This document shows, piece by piece, positions 51,226 through 60,394 of a DNA stretch of 63,117 nt. The notes below the pieces were generated by a model that was not told the DNA's origin, ran no database searches, and worked only from the letters and a program-made list of their open reading frames with translations. Made by a program: the position numbers and the translations under genes. Location: contig CAZRBY010000009.1 of the NCBI GenBank assembly GCA_964598495.1, positions 1-63,117 on the forward strand, read 5' to 3'. How positions within the stretch are numbered: position 1 is the stretch's first letter; each line of letters begins with the position of its first letter. Source of the DNA: Cacconaster sp964598495. GTDB taxonomy: Bacteria > Bacteroidota > Bacteroidia > Bacteroidales > UBA932.

Positions 51226-52161
51226 ATGGATTTCTCTTTAACGACAATGGGGACGGCATCGGCCCGTCCCGTTGCCAACAAATATCCAAGCGCCCATGTA
51301 TTGAAAATACACGGGCGTTTGTTTTTGATAGATTGCGGTGAGGGTACACAGCTCCAGCTCTCCCGCTACGGTTTCTCCCATGTAAAAATCGACAGGATTT
51401 TTATTTCACATCTCCATGGAGACCATCTGTTCGGTATTTTCGGACTTGTTTCAACCATGGCACTTATTGGCAGAACAGCACCTTTGTACATATATGCGCC
51501 TAGCGGATTTGCAAGGATACTTGACTTTTTTATGGAGCATTTTGGGGAAGGTGTCATATTCGACATAATTCATGTTCCGCTGACATCTGTCGCCCCACAG
51601 GTTGTTTATGAATGCAGATCTGTTGAGGTGAGTGCTTTTGCTCTCAATCACAGGGTTGATACTTTCGGATTTCTCTTCAGGGAGAAAGAACCTGCTAGAA
51701 ATATCCATAAGTGGAAAATGGAGGTTGATAATCTCACATTGGCAGAGATAGGAGCTCTCAAAAGAGGTGAGGATGTTGTCAGATCGAATGGAGAATTGCT
51801 CAAAGTCGAGGATTATACCTACGTTCCTTACAAAGGGCGTTCAATGGCATACTGTAGTGACACCGCTCCTTTCCCGGAACTGGTCTCCTACGTCCGGGGT
51901 GTGGATCTACTCTATCACGAGGCGACATTTGCCGAAGATCTTCATGAAATGGCACGCATGACATTTCATTCCACAGGGGCCCAAGCCGCTTCCGTGGCGC
52001 TTGAAGCCGGAGTTGGCAAATTGGTCATAGGTCATTTTTCTTCCAGATACAAGGATCTGAATGTAATTCTGAAAGAGGCGCAGGCTATTTTCCCGGCAAC
52101 GGAACTCGCCCAAGAGGGTATGAAATTTGATATACCACTAGTCAGGTATCCCGCAGAATAG
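51226..52161 (+). CDS. rnz: Ribonuclease Z
   Basis: The 311-residue metallo-beta-lactamase-fold enzyme has the zinc motif H62-L-H64-G-D66-H67, FLIDCGEGTQ at 33-42, and late residues in YCSDTAPFPE and GHFSSRYKD. It processes tRNA 3' trailers, which is relevant here because CCA is not encoded in the tRNAs of this window. Close spacing to rpsA and the S41 peptidase suggests one transcript. Confidence 0.95.
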   Translation: MDFSLTTMGTASARPVANKYPSAHVLKIHGRLFLIDCGEGTQLQLSRYGFSHVKIDRIFISHLHGDHLFGIFGLVSTMALIGRTAPLYIYAPSGFARILDFFMEHFGEGVIFDIIHVPLTSVAPQVVYECRSVEVSAFALNHRVDTFGFLFREKEPARNIHKWKMEVDNLTLAEIGALKRGEDVVRSNGELLKVEDYTYVPYKGRSMAYCSDTAPFPELVSYVRGVDLLYHEATFAEDLHEMARMTFHSTGAQAASVALEAGVGKLVIGHFSSRYKDLNVILKEAQAIFPATELAQEGMKFDIPLVRYPAE

Positions 52162-52164
52162 AGA

Positions 52165-53730
52165 ATGAGAAGAACTGTTACCATAATGCTTGCACTCTTG
52201 CTGGCTACGATGTCGGTACCAAAGCTATCCGCTCAGTCGCAGAGTGCCCGCTTCAAAGAGGCGCTTGATATTATCAACTCCAGATACATTGACACCGTCA
52301 ATATTAACCATCTGGTGGACAATGCTATTTCAAAAACATTGCTTGAACTCGATCCTCACTCCACTTTCATACCCGCAGATCAGGTGAGTTCCGCCAATGA
52401 GTCACTCAGCAGTTCATTTGAGGGAATAGGTATAGAGTACCTTATGATTGATGATACTCTTACGGTGCAGTCTGTTGTTACCGACGGACCCTCCGATTCA
52501 GCAGGCATCATACCCGGAGACAAGTTTATAAGGGTCGACGGACAGACGATAGCCGGAGTTTCACTACCCACTAATGCCATGCAGAAACTCCTTAGAGGCA
52601 AAAAAGGGACTAAAGTCAGGATTGACCTGCTAAGAAAAGGGATCACCGATATCCTTTCATTTGTCATTACGAGGGACATAATCCCTGTCAGGAGCGTGGA
52701 TGCCGCATATATACCCGAACCGGGCATAGTTTATGTCAGATTGAGCCGCTTTGCTCTGGAATCCCCATTGGAAGTAACCAGATGCATATACAATCTATCC
52801 AAGGAATACCCAAAGGGAGTAATACTTGATCTCAGGGGCAACTTCGGAGGATACCTGCAATCCGCAGGAATGGTGGCCAACATCTTTCTCTCTGCGGGAC
52901 AGCTGATTTTTTATATCGAAGGGCTGAACAGCCCAAGACGTGACTTTAACGCTTCCGGCAACGGACTTTACCCGTCCGGTCCACTGGTAGTGCTGGTCGA
53001 TGAGAATTCTGCGTCTTCTAGCGAAATAGTTGCAGGTGCAATCCAGGATTGGGATAGAGGAATGATAATCGGTCGTAGGACATTCGGTAAAGGACTTGTT
53101 CAGCGTGCCTTCAATCTATCCGACGGTTCTCAGATCAATCTGACAATTGCACGTTACCACACCCCTTCCGGTAGAGTAATCCAGGCTCCATATGAAGAAG
53201 GAAAGCGTGATGAATATTTCCGCCAACAATACTCAGGTAGATACGCAAACGGTGAGATATTCAGCAGGGACAGCATAAAAGTGGATAATTCTCTCGAGTT
53301 TACTACTCTCAAACTAAATAGGAAGATTTATGGCGGCGGAGGCATTATACCGGATATTTTTGTGCCGAGAGATACTTCAGGCATCACTCCTTACTATACC
53401 GCCCTTGTGTTGAGGGGCTATATCAATGGTTTTATAAACCGTTATGTTGATGTCCACAGGGCGGATTTCGACACCACAATACCGTTTGAAGAGTTTTATG
53501 CAGATTATAATCTGGGAGATGAGTTGCTTGCAGGACTTATAGAGTATGCGCGGACAGCCGGACTGGAGCCCGATTATACGGAGATTTCATCATCGCTCAG
53601 TCTAATCTCCACACAACTAAAGGCTTTGCTCTCCAGATCCCTCTATGGAAATACGGCCTACCATCGTGTCATCAATATGGAAAACGACCGTGAGTTTGCC
53701 TTGGCTATGGAGGTCATAAGGCAATGGTAG
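52165..53730 (+). CDS. S41 family C-terminal processing peptidase
   Basis: The 521-residue protein has signal peptide RRTVTIMLALLLATMSVPKLSAQ. A PDZ domain spans ~85-165 (GIGIEYLMIDDTLTVQSVVTDGPSDSAGI), then the S41 catalytic part: Ser in NSASSSEIVAGA, Lys in TFGKGLVQ. It is a periplasmic Ctp-type protease that trims envelope proteins. The start is 4 bp after rnz. The C-terminal ~120 residues extend beyond the core with a helical segment. Confidence 0.92.
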   Translation: MRRTVTIMLALLLATMSVPKLSAQSQSARFKEALDIINSRYIDTVNINHLVDNAISKTLLELDPHSTFIPADQVSSANESLSSSFEGIGIEYLMIDDTLTVQSVVTDGPSDSAGIIPGDKFIRVDGQTIAGVSLPTNAMQKLLRGKKGTKVRIDLLRKGITDILSFVITRDIIPVRSVDAAYIPEPGIVYVRLSRFALESPLEVTRCIYNLSKEYPKGVILDLRGNFGGYLQSAGMVANIFLSAGQLIFYIEGLNSPRRDFNASGNGLYPSGPLVVLVDENSASSSEIVAGAIQDWDRGMIIGRRTFGKGLVQRAFNLSDGSQINLTIARYHTPSGRVIQAPYEEGKRDEYFRQQYSGRYANGEIFSRDSIKVDNSLEFTTLKLNRKIYGGGGIIPDIFVPRDTSGITPYYTALVLRGYINGFINRYVDVHRADFDTTIPFEEFYADYNLGDELLAGLIEYARTAGLEPDYTEISSSLSLISTQLKALLSRSLYGNTAYHRVINMENDREFALAMEVIRQW

Positions 53731-53740
53731 TCTTGATATT

Positions 53741-54784
53741 CTAGTTCTCCGTTGCTCTCTCTTTTTCCCTTGCGGTAAATGCCCTGTGATATGCTTTGGC
53801 ATTCTTCAGATGCTGTTTGTAGTCCTTCGCAAATGAATGTTGGCCGTCAAATGTCTCTTTGGCGCAGAAGTAGATATATTCGTGATCCTCATAATTGAGC
53901 ACGGCATCGAGCGCACTTATTGGAGGTATGGTGATAGGACCGGGAGGGAGTCCGGTGTATTTATAGGTATTGTATGGTGAATCCACACTCAAGTGAGTCC
54001 TGAGAACTCTTCTGATGGAACGGTCGCCTATTGCGAAAAGTACTGTCGGGTCTGCTTGCAGCCTCATTCCCTTCTCAAGTCTGTTCATGTAGACCCCGGC
54101 AATGGTAGCCATCTCGGGTTCATATTTTGTCTCTTCTATGACAATGGATGCGAGTGTGCTCACCTGCTCTTTTGTTAGACCGATTGAGTCAGCTTTGGCG
54201 CAACGTTCTTCGTTCCAGAATTTGTCATACTCCTTTTTCATCTTCTCCAGAAATTCCACCGGAGTTACGGTCCACCACATTTCGTAGGTGTTTGGGATGA
54301 TCATTCCAGGATAAGAGGCTTCGGTGAAGCCGAATGAATGCATCAGCACGGTATCGTTTAAAACCTGCATGAATAGCGCTGAATCTGCCTCAAGCTTTGA
54401 AGAGAGCACTTGAGCCAGTTTCTCTTTAGAACGTATATATCCGCTGATGGTCACATCGGTTGGAGTCTGCCAGCCATGTACGATAGTTCTGACTATCGAC
54501 TTGTTGTTCATCCCCTTTTTGAACTTGTACAAACCAGGCTTGAAAGATTCATCCAGGCCCATAGTCTTTGCTGCAATGCGAAATGTGGCTTTGTTGACAA
54601 GCATTCCCGATGTATCAATGGCTGTACTCACCTGATCATACTCCATATTGCGGTAAATCCTTATGAATCCCTCTTCAGTTATATTGTTTTTCTGGAATAT
54701 GAAATAATAGCCGCAAACGAGAACGGCTCCGACGGTAGTTAGTGATGCCAGTACAATCAGGATGATTTTCTTGTAAAGTTTCAT
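53741..54784 (-). CDS. mltG: Endolytic peptidoglycan transglycosylase MltG
   Basis: The 347-residue protein has a single N-terminal anchor (IILIVLASLTTVGAVLVCGYYFIF), a LysM-like region and the YceG/MltG catalytic domain. The motif block is LASIVIEETKYEPEMATIAGVYMNRL (210-235), with Glu217/Glu218 near the catalytic position, then GLPPGPITIPPISALDAVLN and a late FCAKETFDGQHSFAKDY. It cleaves nascent glycan strands to set their length. It overlaps the LysM glucosaminidase gene by 4 bp, pairing two wall hydrolases. It is convergent with the S41 gene (10 bp apart). Confidence 0.93.
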   Translation of the reverse strand: MKLYKKIILIVLASLTTVGAVLVCGYYFIFQKNNITEEGFIRIYRNMEYDQVSTAIDTSGMLVNKATFRIAAKTMGLDESFKPGLYKFKKGMNNKSIVRTIVHGWQTPTDVTISGYIRSKEKLAQVLSSKLEADSALFMQVLNDTVLMHSFGFTEASYPGMIIPNTYEMWWTVTPVEFLEKMKKEYDKFWNEERCAKADSIGLTKEQVSTLASIVIEETKYEPEMATIAGVYMNRLEKGMRLQADPTVLFAIGDRSIRRVLRTHLSVDSPYNTYKYTGLPPGPITIPPISALDAVLNYEDHEYIYFCAKETFDGQHSFAKDYKQHLKNAKAYHRAFTAREKERATEN

Positions 54785-55719
54785 CTGGTTTTTTTTCTTA
54801 AATTGATGATACTACCGGGGAGAGGTTCCGTCCCAATAGCGAGATTGTTGTATTTGCGCAGAAATTTCATGCGAACACCATATCTTTGGGAGATGCTCCA
54901 AAGTGACTCATCCTCTTCTACTACGTGACGGTCGAGATGTTTGGCGCTCTCCTTTCTTTTCTTTTCAAGGTAAATGACCATTCCGGGGGTGATTCTATCC
55001 TTTCTGTCAAGGTCATTGAAGCGATATAGTTCGAATTTGAATAGGTTATACTCTTTTGCAAGAGACTTGAATGTGTCATATTCCGTGGCTATGATGTAGG
55101 CCACTTTGTTACGGCTGTAAACCTCTCGGTAAAGGGAGACGCGATAGAGTGGAGAACCCTTTTGGGGATGTATTCTTACGGAGACCTCGGCTTCGGTCGG
55201 AGAGGGAGGAAGTAACGATACGGTATCGTATTGGTAGAGACTGTGCTCTTCGATGATGGCTATCAATAATTCGGCATAATTGGGAGCAGTGGCATAGCCC
55301 GCCTTTTTCAGACCGTAGCACCATCCTTTATAATCATGTGGCTCCAGGTCAAAGAGAAACGCATATCTGTCCCAATATCTGAGAAAATCGGAGTGGTCTC
55401 GAAATGATTCTTCGACATGTTCGTACTTTCTGAAACATTCGTTTTGAGCATCATCGGTATGTCTTATCGTCTTTCCATTCCATCCGTGACATTTGATGCC
55501 GAAATGGTTGTTGCCCTCTCTTGCGAGATAGGAGTTGCCGTTACCTGACTCCAAACAGGCCTGGGCAAGAGTAATGCTGGCTGGAATGCCGGAAATGGCC
55601 ATTTCTTTGATCGCAAGATTACTGTAACGTGCAATGTATTCGCTACGGCTCATTCGGGGTGATTGCCCTGACAGCAGTTGCGAAACAGCGATGACAAATA
55701 TGCATATCACTCGTTTCAT
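54781..55719 (-). CDS. Glucosaminidase with two C-terminal LysM-like modules, exported
   Basis: The 312-residue protein from ATG 55719 (MKRVICIFVIAVSQLLSGQ signal peptide). The start follows from the promoter: a -7 box at 55735-55742 covers the upstream in-frame TTG. The catalytic domain (~25-165) is of the N-acetylglucosaminidase (GH73-like) type: ITLAQACLESGNGNSYLAREGNNHFGIKC with Glu in LESG, and YAELLIAIIEEHSLYQYD at its end. Two LysM-like peptidoglycan-binding segments follow (EYDTFKSLAKEYNLF; DESLWSISQRYGV). It is coupled to mltG by a 4-bp overlap. Confidence 0.9.
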   Translation of the reverse strand: MKRVICIFVIAVSQLLSGQSPRMSRSEYIARYSNLAIKEMAISGIPASITLAQACLESGNGNSYLAREGNNHFGIKCHGWNGKTIRHTDDAQNECFRKYEHVEESFRDHSDFLRYWDRYAFLFDLEPHDYKGWCYGLKKAGYATAPNYAELLIAIIEEHSLYQYDTVSLLPPSPTEAEVSVRIHPQKGSPLYRVSLYREVYSRNKVAYIIATEYDTFKSLAKEYNLFKFELYRFNDLDRKDRITPGMVIYLEKKRKESAKHLDRHVVEEDESLWSISQRYGVRMKFLRKYNNLAIGTEPLPGSIINLRKKTR

Positions 55720-55734
55720 CTCGGTTCGACTTGA

Positions 55735-55742
55735 CAAAGGTA
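55735..55742 (-). promoter_or_regulatory. -7 box that fixes the glucosaminidase start
   Basis: TACCTTTG on the minus strand ends 15 bp before ATG 55719, giving a leader of about ten bases. Confidence 0.62.
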
Positions 55743-55803
55743 GTACATTTGGTCAAAACTAAAAAATGTCCTAATTTCGCAAGATGAACCTAATTATCGT
55801 GAC

Positions 55804-56280
55804 ATGACAGAACGACAATTGCAGATCAAATATCTCGAATATTCTTCAGCTTCGGAGATGCCATCTTCCGACAGGGTACTTCTGGAGAGAGCTGTCAGTG
55901 CGGCTGACGGTGCTTATGCAAAGTATTCCTCTTTCAGGGTGGGAGCTGCCGTTCGTATGAGCAACGGTGAAGTGGTTATCGGCTCCAATCAGGAAAATGC
56001 CGCATACCCTTCAGGGCTTTGCGCTGAGCGCACTGCTATGTTTTATGCCTCTGCCCGCTATCCGAGTGAGAGTGTTGAGGCAATTGCTGTTGTGGCCGTG
56101 GATGACAACGGTGTATTGAGCGCACTGACTTATCCTTGCGGTGCTTGCCGGCAGGTAATGGCGGAGTACGAGATGCGCGCCGGACATGATATGAGAATTA
56201 TAGTTGGTAGCGCAGGAATGGTGCAGGTTTTTACAGGAGTGAAATCCATTATGCCGTTTATTTTTGATAATTTGGCATAA
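55804..56280 (+). CDS. cdd: Cytidine deaminase
   Basis: The 158-residue zinc enzyme has the catalytic motif GLCAERTAMF (Cys and Glu) and PCGACRQVM. Substrate-side residues lie in YSSFRVGAAV and NQENAAYPSGL. It deaminates cytidine and deoxycytidine for pyrimidine salvage. Its stop codon abuts the U-run of the converging SRP RNA gene. Confidence 0.95.
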   Translation: MTERQLQIKYLEYSSASEMPSSDRVLLERAVSAADGAYAKYSSFRVGAAVRMSNGEVVIGSNQENAAYPSGLCAERTAMFYASARYPSESVEAIAVVAVDDNGVLSALTYPCGACRQVMAEYEMRAGHDMRIIVGSAGMVQVFTGVKSIMPFIFDNLA

Positions 56281-56285
56281 AAAAA

Positions 56286-56382
56286 GGGTAAGCTTGATAT
56301 ATCGCACCGCTACAACCATCTACCCTTGCTGTCTTCCGACCCTGGGGGAGTTCAATGGGAGCTGGTCGTATATGACTTACCC
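56286..56382 (-). ncRNA. ffs: Signal recognition particle RNA (small bacterial 4.5S type)
   Basis: The ~97-nt RNA on the minus strand has ends GGGTAAG and CTTACCC that pair. The conserved tip reads CCCCCAGGGTCGGAAGACAGCAAGGG, given here in two parts: asymmetric loop and tetraloop side CAGGGTCGGAAG, and return strand ACAGCAAGGG. This is the Ffh-binding domain IV with the GGAA tetraloop. The 3' end runs into seven Ts, forming its own terminator. A TACTTTTG -7 box lies 6 bp upstream of the 5' end. Confidence 0.92.
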
Positions 56383-56387
56383 AATCA

Positions 56388-56395
56388 CAAAAGTA
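56388..56395 (-). promoter_or_regulatory. -7 box of the SRP RNA gene
   Basis: TACTTTTG on the minus strand, at the expected distance from the first G of the RNA. Confidence 0.68.
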
Positions 56396-56435
56396 ACTAT
56401 TTTTTTTGAATTAACAATCTTTTTGACCCCTATTG

Positions 56436-57623
56436 ATGCCGGACAAATCCCATAAGATAGCAGTTGGCCTTTCCGGAGGTGTGGATTCAAGCGTTGCAGC
56501 GCTGCTTCTCAAGCGTGCCGGATACGATGTGTTCGCCCTATTCATGCAGAATTGGCACGATACTACAGGGACCCTTCATGGTGACTGTGAATGGGAAGAA
56601 GATAGGTTTGTAGCGGAAATGGTGGCAAAAAAACTCGATATTCCCTTTCATTTTGTCGATTTGAGCGACATCTACCGCAAACGAGTTGTGGATTATATGT
56701 TCAGTGAATATGAAAAGGGACGAACGCCCAACCCTGATGTGCTTTGTAACAGCGAGATTAAGTTTGACGCCTTTCTCAAGTCTGCACTCGACCTTGGAGC
56801 TGATTTTGTAGCTACCGGTCACTATTGTCGTAAAGATGAATTCCAAGATGATGCCGGCAATACCGTTTATCGCATACTTGCGGGCAGAGATCTGGGTAAG
56901 GATCAGAGCTACTTTCTCTGTCAGCTAAACCAGAAACAGCTTAGCCGGGCTCTTTTCCCGATAGGTGATCTGCTCAAAAGAGAAGTCAGGGAGCTGGCAC
57001 GCGAGGCACAACTCCCGAGCGCCGATAAGAAGGACTCGCAGGGCATCTGCTTCGTCGGAAAGGTCGATCTACCGCTCTTTCTTCAGCAGCAACTTGAGCC
57101 CAAAGAGGGCGATGTGGTGGAAATCTTCAGAGAGCACTATGACTCTATTCCCGAGAAGGTGTCTCTTGAAGAGATTGCCCGTCCGCTTTGCTACACCCCT
57201 TCGCAGGGAAAGGTCATCGGACGTCACCAGGGGGCACATTACTATACCATAGGTCAGCGGAAAGGACTCAATATAGGCGGCCATAAGGAGCCGTTATTTA
57301 TTATTTCCATTGATATAGATAGCAATACGATATATGTGGGTGAAGGGGAGTCGCATCCAGGACTTTATCGCCGTGCGCTGAAGATTCTTCCTGCAGAAGT
57401 CCACTGGATCAGACCCGATCTTGCACTGGAGGGTGGTGAAGAACTTGAGTGTAACATCCGCATCCGATACCGTCAGCCACTGCAGAAAGGTCGCCTTATA
57501 TGCCGTTTTGATACTCTCTATATTCTTTTTGATGAGCCCCAGAGGGGCATCACGCCCGGCCAATTTGCAGTCTGGTACGCGCCTGACGACGAAATGCTCG
57601 GTAGCGGCGTTATCAATGGCTGA
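56436..57623 (+). CDS. mnmA: tRNA-uridine 2-sulfurtransferase
   Basis: The 395-residue enzyme from ATG 56436. The preceding in-frame TTG is unlikely. The PP-loop is GLSGGVDSS at ~10-18, followed by ALFMQNWHD. The two catalytic cysteines lie in PDVLCNSEIKF and DSQGICFVG. The RNA-binding middle and the C-terminal beta-barrel (HYTIGQRKGLNIGG, TPGQFAVWY) are present. It thiolates U34 of tRNA-Lys/Glu/Gln. Normal length. Confidence 0.95.
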   Translation: MPDKSHKIAVGLSGGVDSSVAALLLKRAGYDVFALFMQNWHDTTGTLHGDCEWEEDRFVAEMVAKKLDIPFHFVDLSDIYRKRVVDYMFSEYEKGRTPNPDVLCNSEIKFDAFLKSALDLGADFVATGHYCRKDEFQDDAGNTVYRILAGRDLGKDQSYFLCQLNQKQLSRALFPIGDLLKREVRELAREAQLPSADKKDSQGICFVGKVDLPLFLQQQLEPKEGDVVEIFREHYDSIPEKVSLEEIARPLCYTPSQGKVIGRHQGAHYYTIGQRKGLNIGGHKEPLFIISIDIDSNTIYVGEGESHPGLYRRALKILPAEVHWIRPDLALEGGEELECNIRIRYRQPLQKGRLICRFDTLYILFDEPQRGITPGQFAVWYAPDDEMLGSGVING

Positions 57624-57659
57624 CTATCCATCCAAGTTTAACCTCAAATATAAATCATA

Positions 57660-59093
57660 ATGATTTCTTTCAGAAAACTTCTTCTTCTCTTACTTGTTTC
57701 AGCATTTTCACTGCTCTCTTGCGGTGAAAAGATTGATCCGCAACCGGTACTTTCGGACAGTGCAAACCTCACCTCGGTCTCTTTTGCGGCGGGAGATAAC
57801 CCTTCAATGTCAGTTTCAGCACATTCCGTTCCTTGTCTTGGCTATTTGGCAGTAACCGTACCCGAAGGCTCCAACCTTACTTCCCTTAAGGCAACATATT
57901 ATGTTTCCGATGGCGCTGAGGTGTTGATTAAAGGCCAGAAGCAGATAAGTGGTGAAACCATTAATGACTTCTCAAATATTGTTGATTTGCAGGTGGTCTC
58001 CGAGTCAGGAAAAGTTAAGAGAGATTATGTCGTGTATGTCAAGACCGGTAATGCATCGGTAGATGCAAGGTTCTATGAGTTTATGAATAAACACGCCGTG
58101 CCCGGAGTCTCTTTCTCGGTGATGAGACACGAGAAGGTTGTCTATTCTACCGGTTATGGTTATGCAGTGTCGGAGTCCAGGACTAAAACTACTCCCGACC
58201 ATCTCTTCCGTCTGGCGAGTATTTCCAAACAGTTTACCACACTCTGCATAATGGTGCTTTACGAGAGAGGAGAGCTCGGACTTGATGATCAGGTTTTCGG
58301 TGAAAATGGTATTCTCAAAAATGAATTCAAGATCAAAGGACAGGAGAGCAGTATTACCGTGCGTCATCTCCTCCAACATTCGGCAGGATGGACAAGGGAT
58401 GAAATTGATCCTATGTTCAGCAGTGTGAGGAATGGTAAGACTCTTGACGAACTCCTTCAGTGGGTGCTTGACAACCAGACACTTAAATTTACCCCGGGTA
58501 CGAACTATGATTATTCCAACGTTGGTTTCTCATTTCTAGGTCGCATCGTTGAGGTTGTTAGCGGCAAGCCATTTGAGAGCTTCCTCAAGGAAGATGTTCT
58601 AAAGCCGATGGGTGTTACCGATATCCATGTGGGCGGCGGTCAGGATGAGCGAAGACCCAACGAGTGTGTCTATTATTCTCAGGACGGAACCAACGGTTAC
58701 GGTAACCCTATGCAGGTAATCGCCGCCTGTGGCGGTGTTATCGCATCCACCAACCAGATGATGAGGGTTTTGGCTCATATTGACGGCAGGGATGGTATAC
58801 CAGATATTCTAAAGCCGGAAACCCTCGATTTGATGTATAACTCTGAAATCGATCCCACTGCAGATTCCGGTTCAAATCTTAGGAGATATGGTCTTGGATG
58901 GAGACGTCTCGCCGGATACTACCCCGGAGCACACTGGCACGGAGGCAACATTGCCGGCACTGCAACTATCTGGGTTGGCAATACAAATGCAGGAATGAGC
59001 GCGGCCATCCTTTGCAACTCCCGCAGTTATGACAAAAGTATCGATGGTGATATGCAGATAATGATCCGCGACCTTATGGAGGTATTTCAGTAA
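57660..59093 (+). CDS. Class C beta-lactamase-like serine hydrolase lipoprotein
   Basis: The 477-residue protein has a lipoprotein signal (LLVSAFSLLSC, Cys21) and an N-terminal Ig-like module at ~30-130 of the sort found in front of Bacteroidota surface enzymes. The serine hydrolase domain has the SxxK pair Ser187/Lys190 (LASISKQF), a tyrosine triad YDYSN and a late HWHGGNIAG in place of KTG. This pattern is shared by esterases, D-aminopeptidases and class C beta-lactamases, so substrate is open. No acidic run follows the lipid cysteine (CGEKID), so surface display is uncertain. Confidence 0.87.
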   Translation: MISFRKLLLLLLVSAFSLLSCGEKIDPQPVLSDSANLTSVSFAAGDNPSMSVSAHSVPCLGYLAVTVPEGSNLTSLKATYYVSDGAEVLIKGQKQISGETINDFSNIVDLQVVSESGKVKRDYVVYVKTGNASVDARFYEFMNKHAVPGVSFSVMRHEKVVYSTGYGYAVSESRTKTTPDHLFRLASISKQFTTLCIMVLYERGELGLDDQVFGENGILKNEFKIKGQESSITVRHLLQHSAGWTRDEIDPMFSSVRNGKTLDELLQWVLDNQTLKFTPGTNYDYSNVGFSFLGRIVEVVSGKPFESFLKEDVLKPMGVTDIHVGGGQDERRPNECVYYSQDGTNGYGNPMQVIAACGGVIASTNQMMRVLAHIDGRDGIPDILKPETLDLMYNSEIDPTADSGSNLRRYGLGWRRLAGYYPGAHWHGGNIAGTATIWVGNTNAGMSAAILCNSRSYDKSIDGDMQIMIRDLMEVFQ

Positions 59094-59119
59094 CTGATAA
59101 CAAGTATAATACGGTGGGG

Positions 59120-60394
59120 ATGGAGAGAGACATAATAGTGATAGGTGGAGGTGCTGCCGGTATGGTAGCTGCAATAAAGGCGGCTGAAAAGGGTTGTAAA
59201 GTCACACTTCTCGAGAAAAATGATATTTGTGGCAAAAAGATTCTCATCACAGGAAAAGGCAGATGCAATCTGACCAATACAAAACCCTGGTCTGATTTTT
59301 CGACTCATATCCACCCCTCCTCCAATTTTCTAAAGCCTGCATTTTTCAATTTCAACAATGTCGCGACAATTGAATTTTTTAATTCAATAGGTTTGCCAAC
59401 GACGGTGGAGCAGGGCGATAGGGTTTTCCCTTTCTCCATGCGTGCGGCGGATGTACCATCAGTACTTGTATCTCGGATGCGGGCGTTGGGAGTTGATATA
59501 AGATGCTCCTCTCAGGTATTAAATGTTTCCAATAGCGACGGGCTCTTCCATTGTGTTTGCGGAAAGAGCGATTCTTTGTGTGGAGAGCGTATAGAGGTAG
59601 TGAAATATTCTGCTCCTGCACTTATCATTGCTACCGGAGGTCTCTCTTATCCCGGCACCGGCTCTACCGGTGATGGCTATGAATTTGCCAGGAGTTTGGA
59701 ACATACAATAACAGAGACTTTCCCTTCCTTGACAGCCCTTATGCCTAGAATGTATGACACCGATCTGGTGGGAATAGAACTGCGCAACGTCGGACTTTCC
59801 CTCTTTATAGATATGGATCTCATAAAAATCGAGGATGGCGAGCTTGCATTTACCCCCAACGGCATTGAGGGAGCACTCGGTTTCCGTCTAAGCAGACGGG
59901 CAGTATGGGCTTTGATGAAGGGACAGAGGGTAGAACTTATGCTTGATCTCAAACCTGCGCTTTCGTTGGAAAAACTGCGGATCCGCATCGCCAGGGATTT
60001 GGATCGAATGGGTGCCTCAGCTGAAAATGTCGGGCGCAACAGATTCCGTACTCTCCTTCGCGGATTAATGCCTGCGGCACTGGTGTCTCCTTTCCAGCAT
60101 TACCACAAAGATCTCAATGTCTCCAACCTCCCTGACAAGCTAAAGGAGTGGAGGTTTGAGATAAAAACCTATACCGGATATGAACGTGCGGTGATTACTG
60201 CCGGAGGTATCCCTCAGAAAGAGATCATCGCCAAGACGATGGCTTCCAAAAAACAACCCAATCTCTACTTTGCAGGAGAAATAATCGATATTGATGGGGA
60301 TACCGGAGGGTACAATCTGCAGGTGGCTTTCTCCACAGGTGCCCTGGCAGGTGAATCTGCCGCTCAGCAGATATTGAAGCTGAAGAGTTCCTGA
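59120..60394 (+). CDS. BaiN/HI0933-family FAD-binding oxidoreductase
   Basis: The 424-residue flavoprotein from ATG 59120, preferred over the GTG two codons earlier. The dinucleotide-binding motif is VIGGGAAGMVAAIKAAEKG at ~6-24. The family signature GKKILITGKGRCNLTNT follows at ~41-57. Late motifs are TAGGIPQKEI and YFAGEIIDIDGDTGGYNLQ, the second FAD-contact block. Substrate unknown for most members. Confidence 0.9.
   Translation: MERDIIVIGGGAAGMVAAIKAAEKGCKVTLLEKNDICGKKILITGKGRCNLTNTKPWSDFSTHIHPSSNFLKPAFFNFNNVATIEFFNSIGLPTTVEQGDRVFPFSMRAADVPSVLVSRMRALGVDIRCSSQVLNVSNSDGLFHCVCGKSDSLCGERIEVVKYSAPALIIATGGLSYPGTGSTGDGYEFARSLEHTITETFPSLTALMPRMYDTDLVGIELRNVGLSLFIDMDLIKIEDGELAFTPNGIEGALGFRLSRRAVWALMKGQRVELMLDLKPALSLEKLRIRIARDLDRMGASAENVGRNRFRTLLRGLMPAALVSPFQHYHKDLNVSNLPDKLKEWRFEIKTYTGYERAVITAGGIPQKEIIAKTMASKKQPNLYFAGEIIDIDGDTGGYNLQVAFSTGALAGESAAQQILKLKSS

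Noticed and set aside
55720..55737. Longer start (TTG 55737) for the glucosaminidase
   Set aside because: It lies in the TACCTTTG -7 box, and the ATG at 55719 gives a clean signal peptide.
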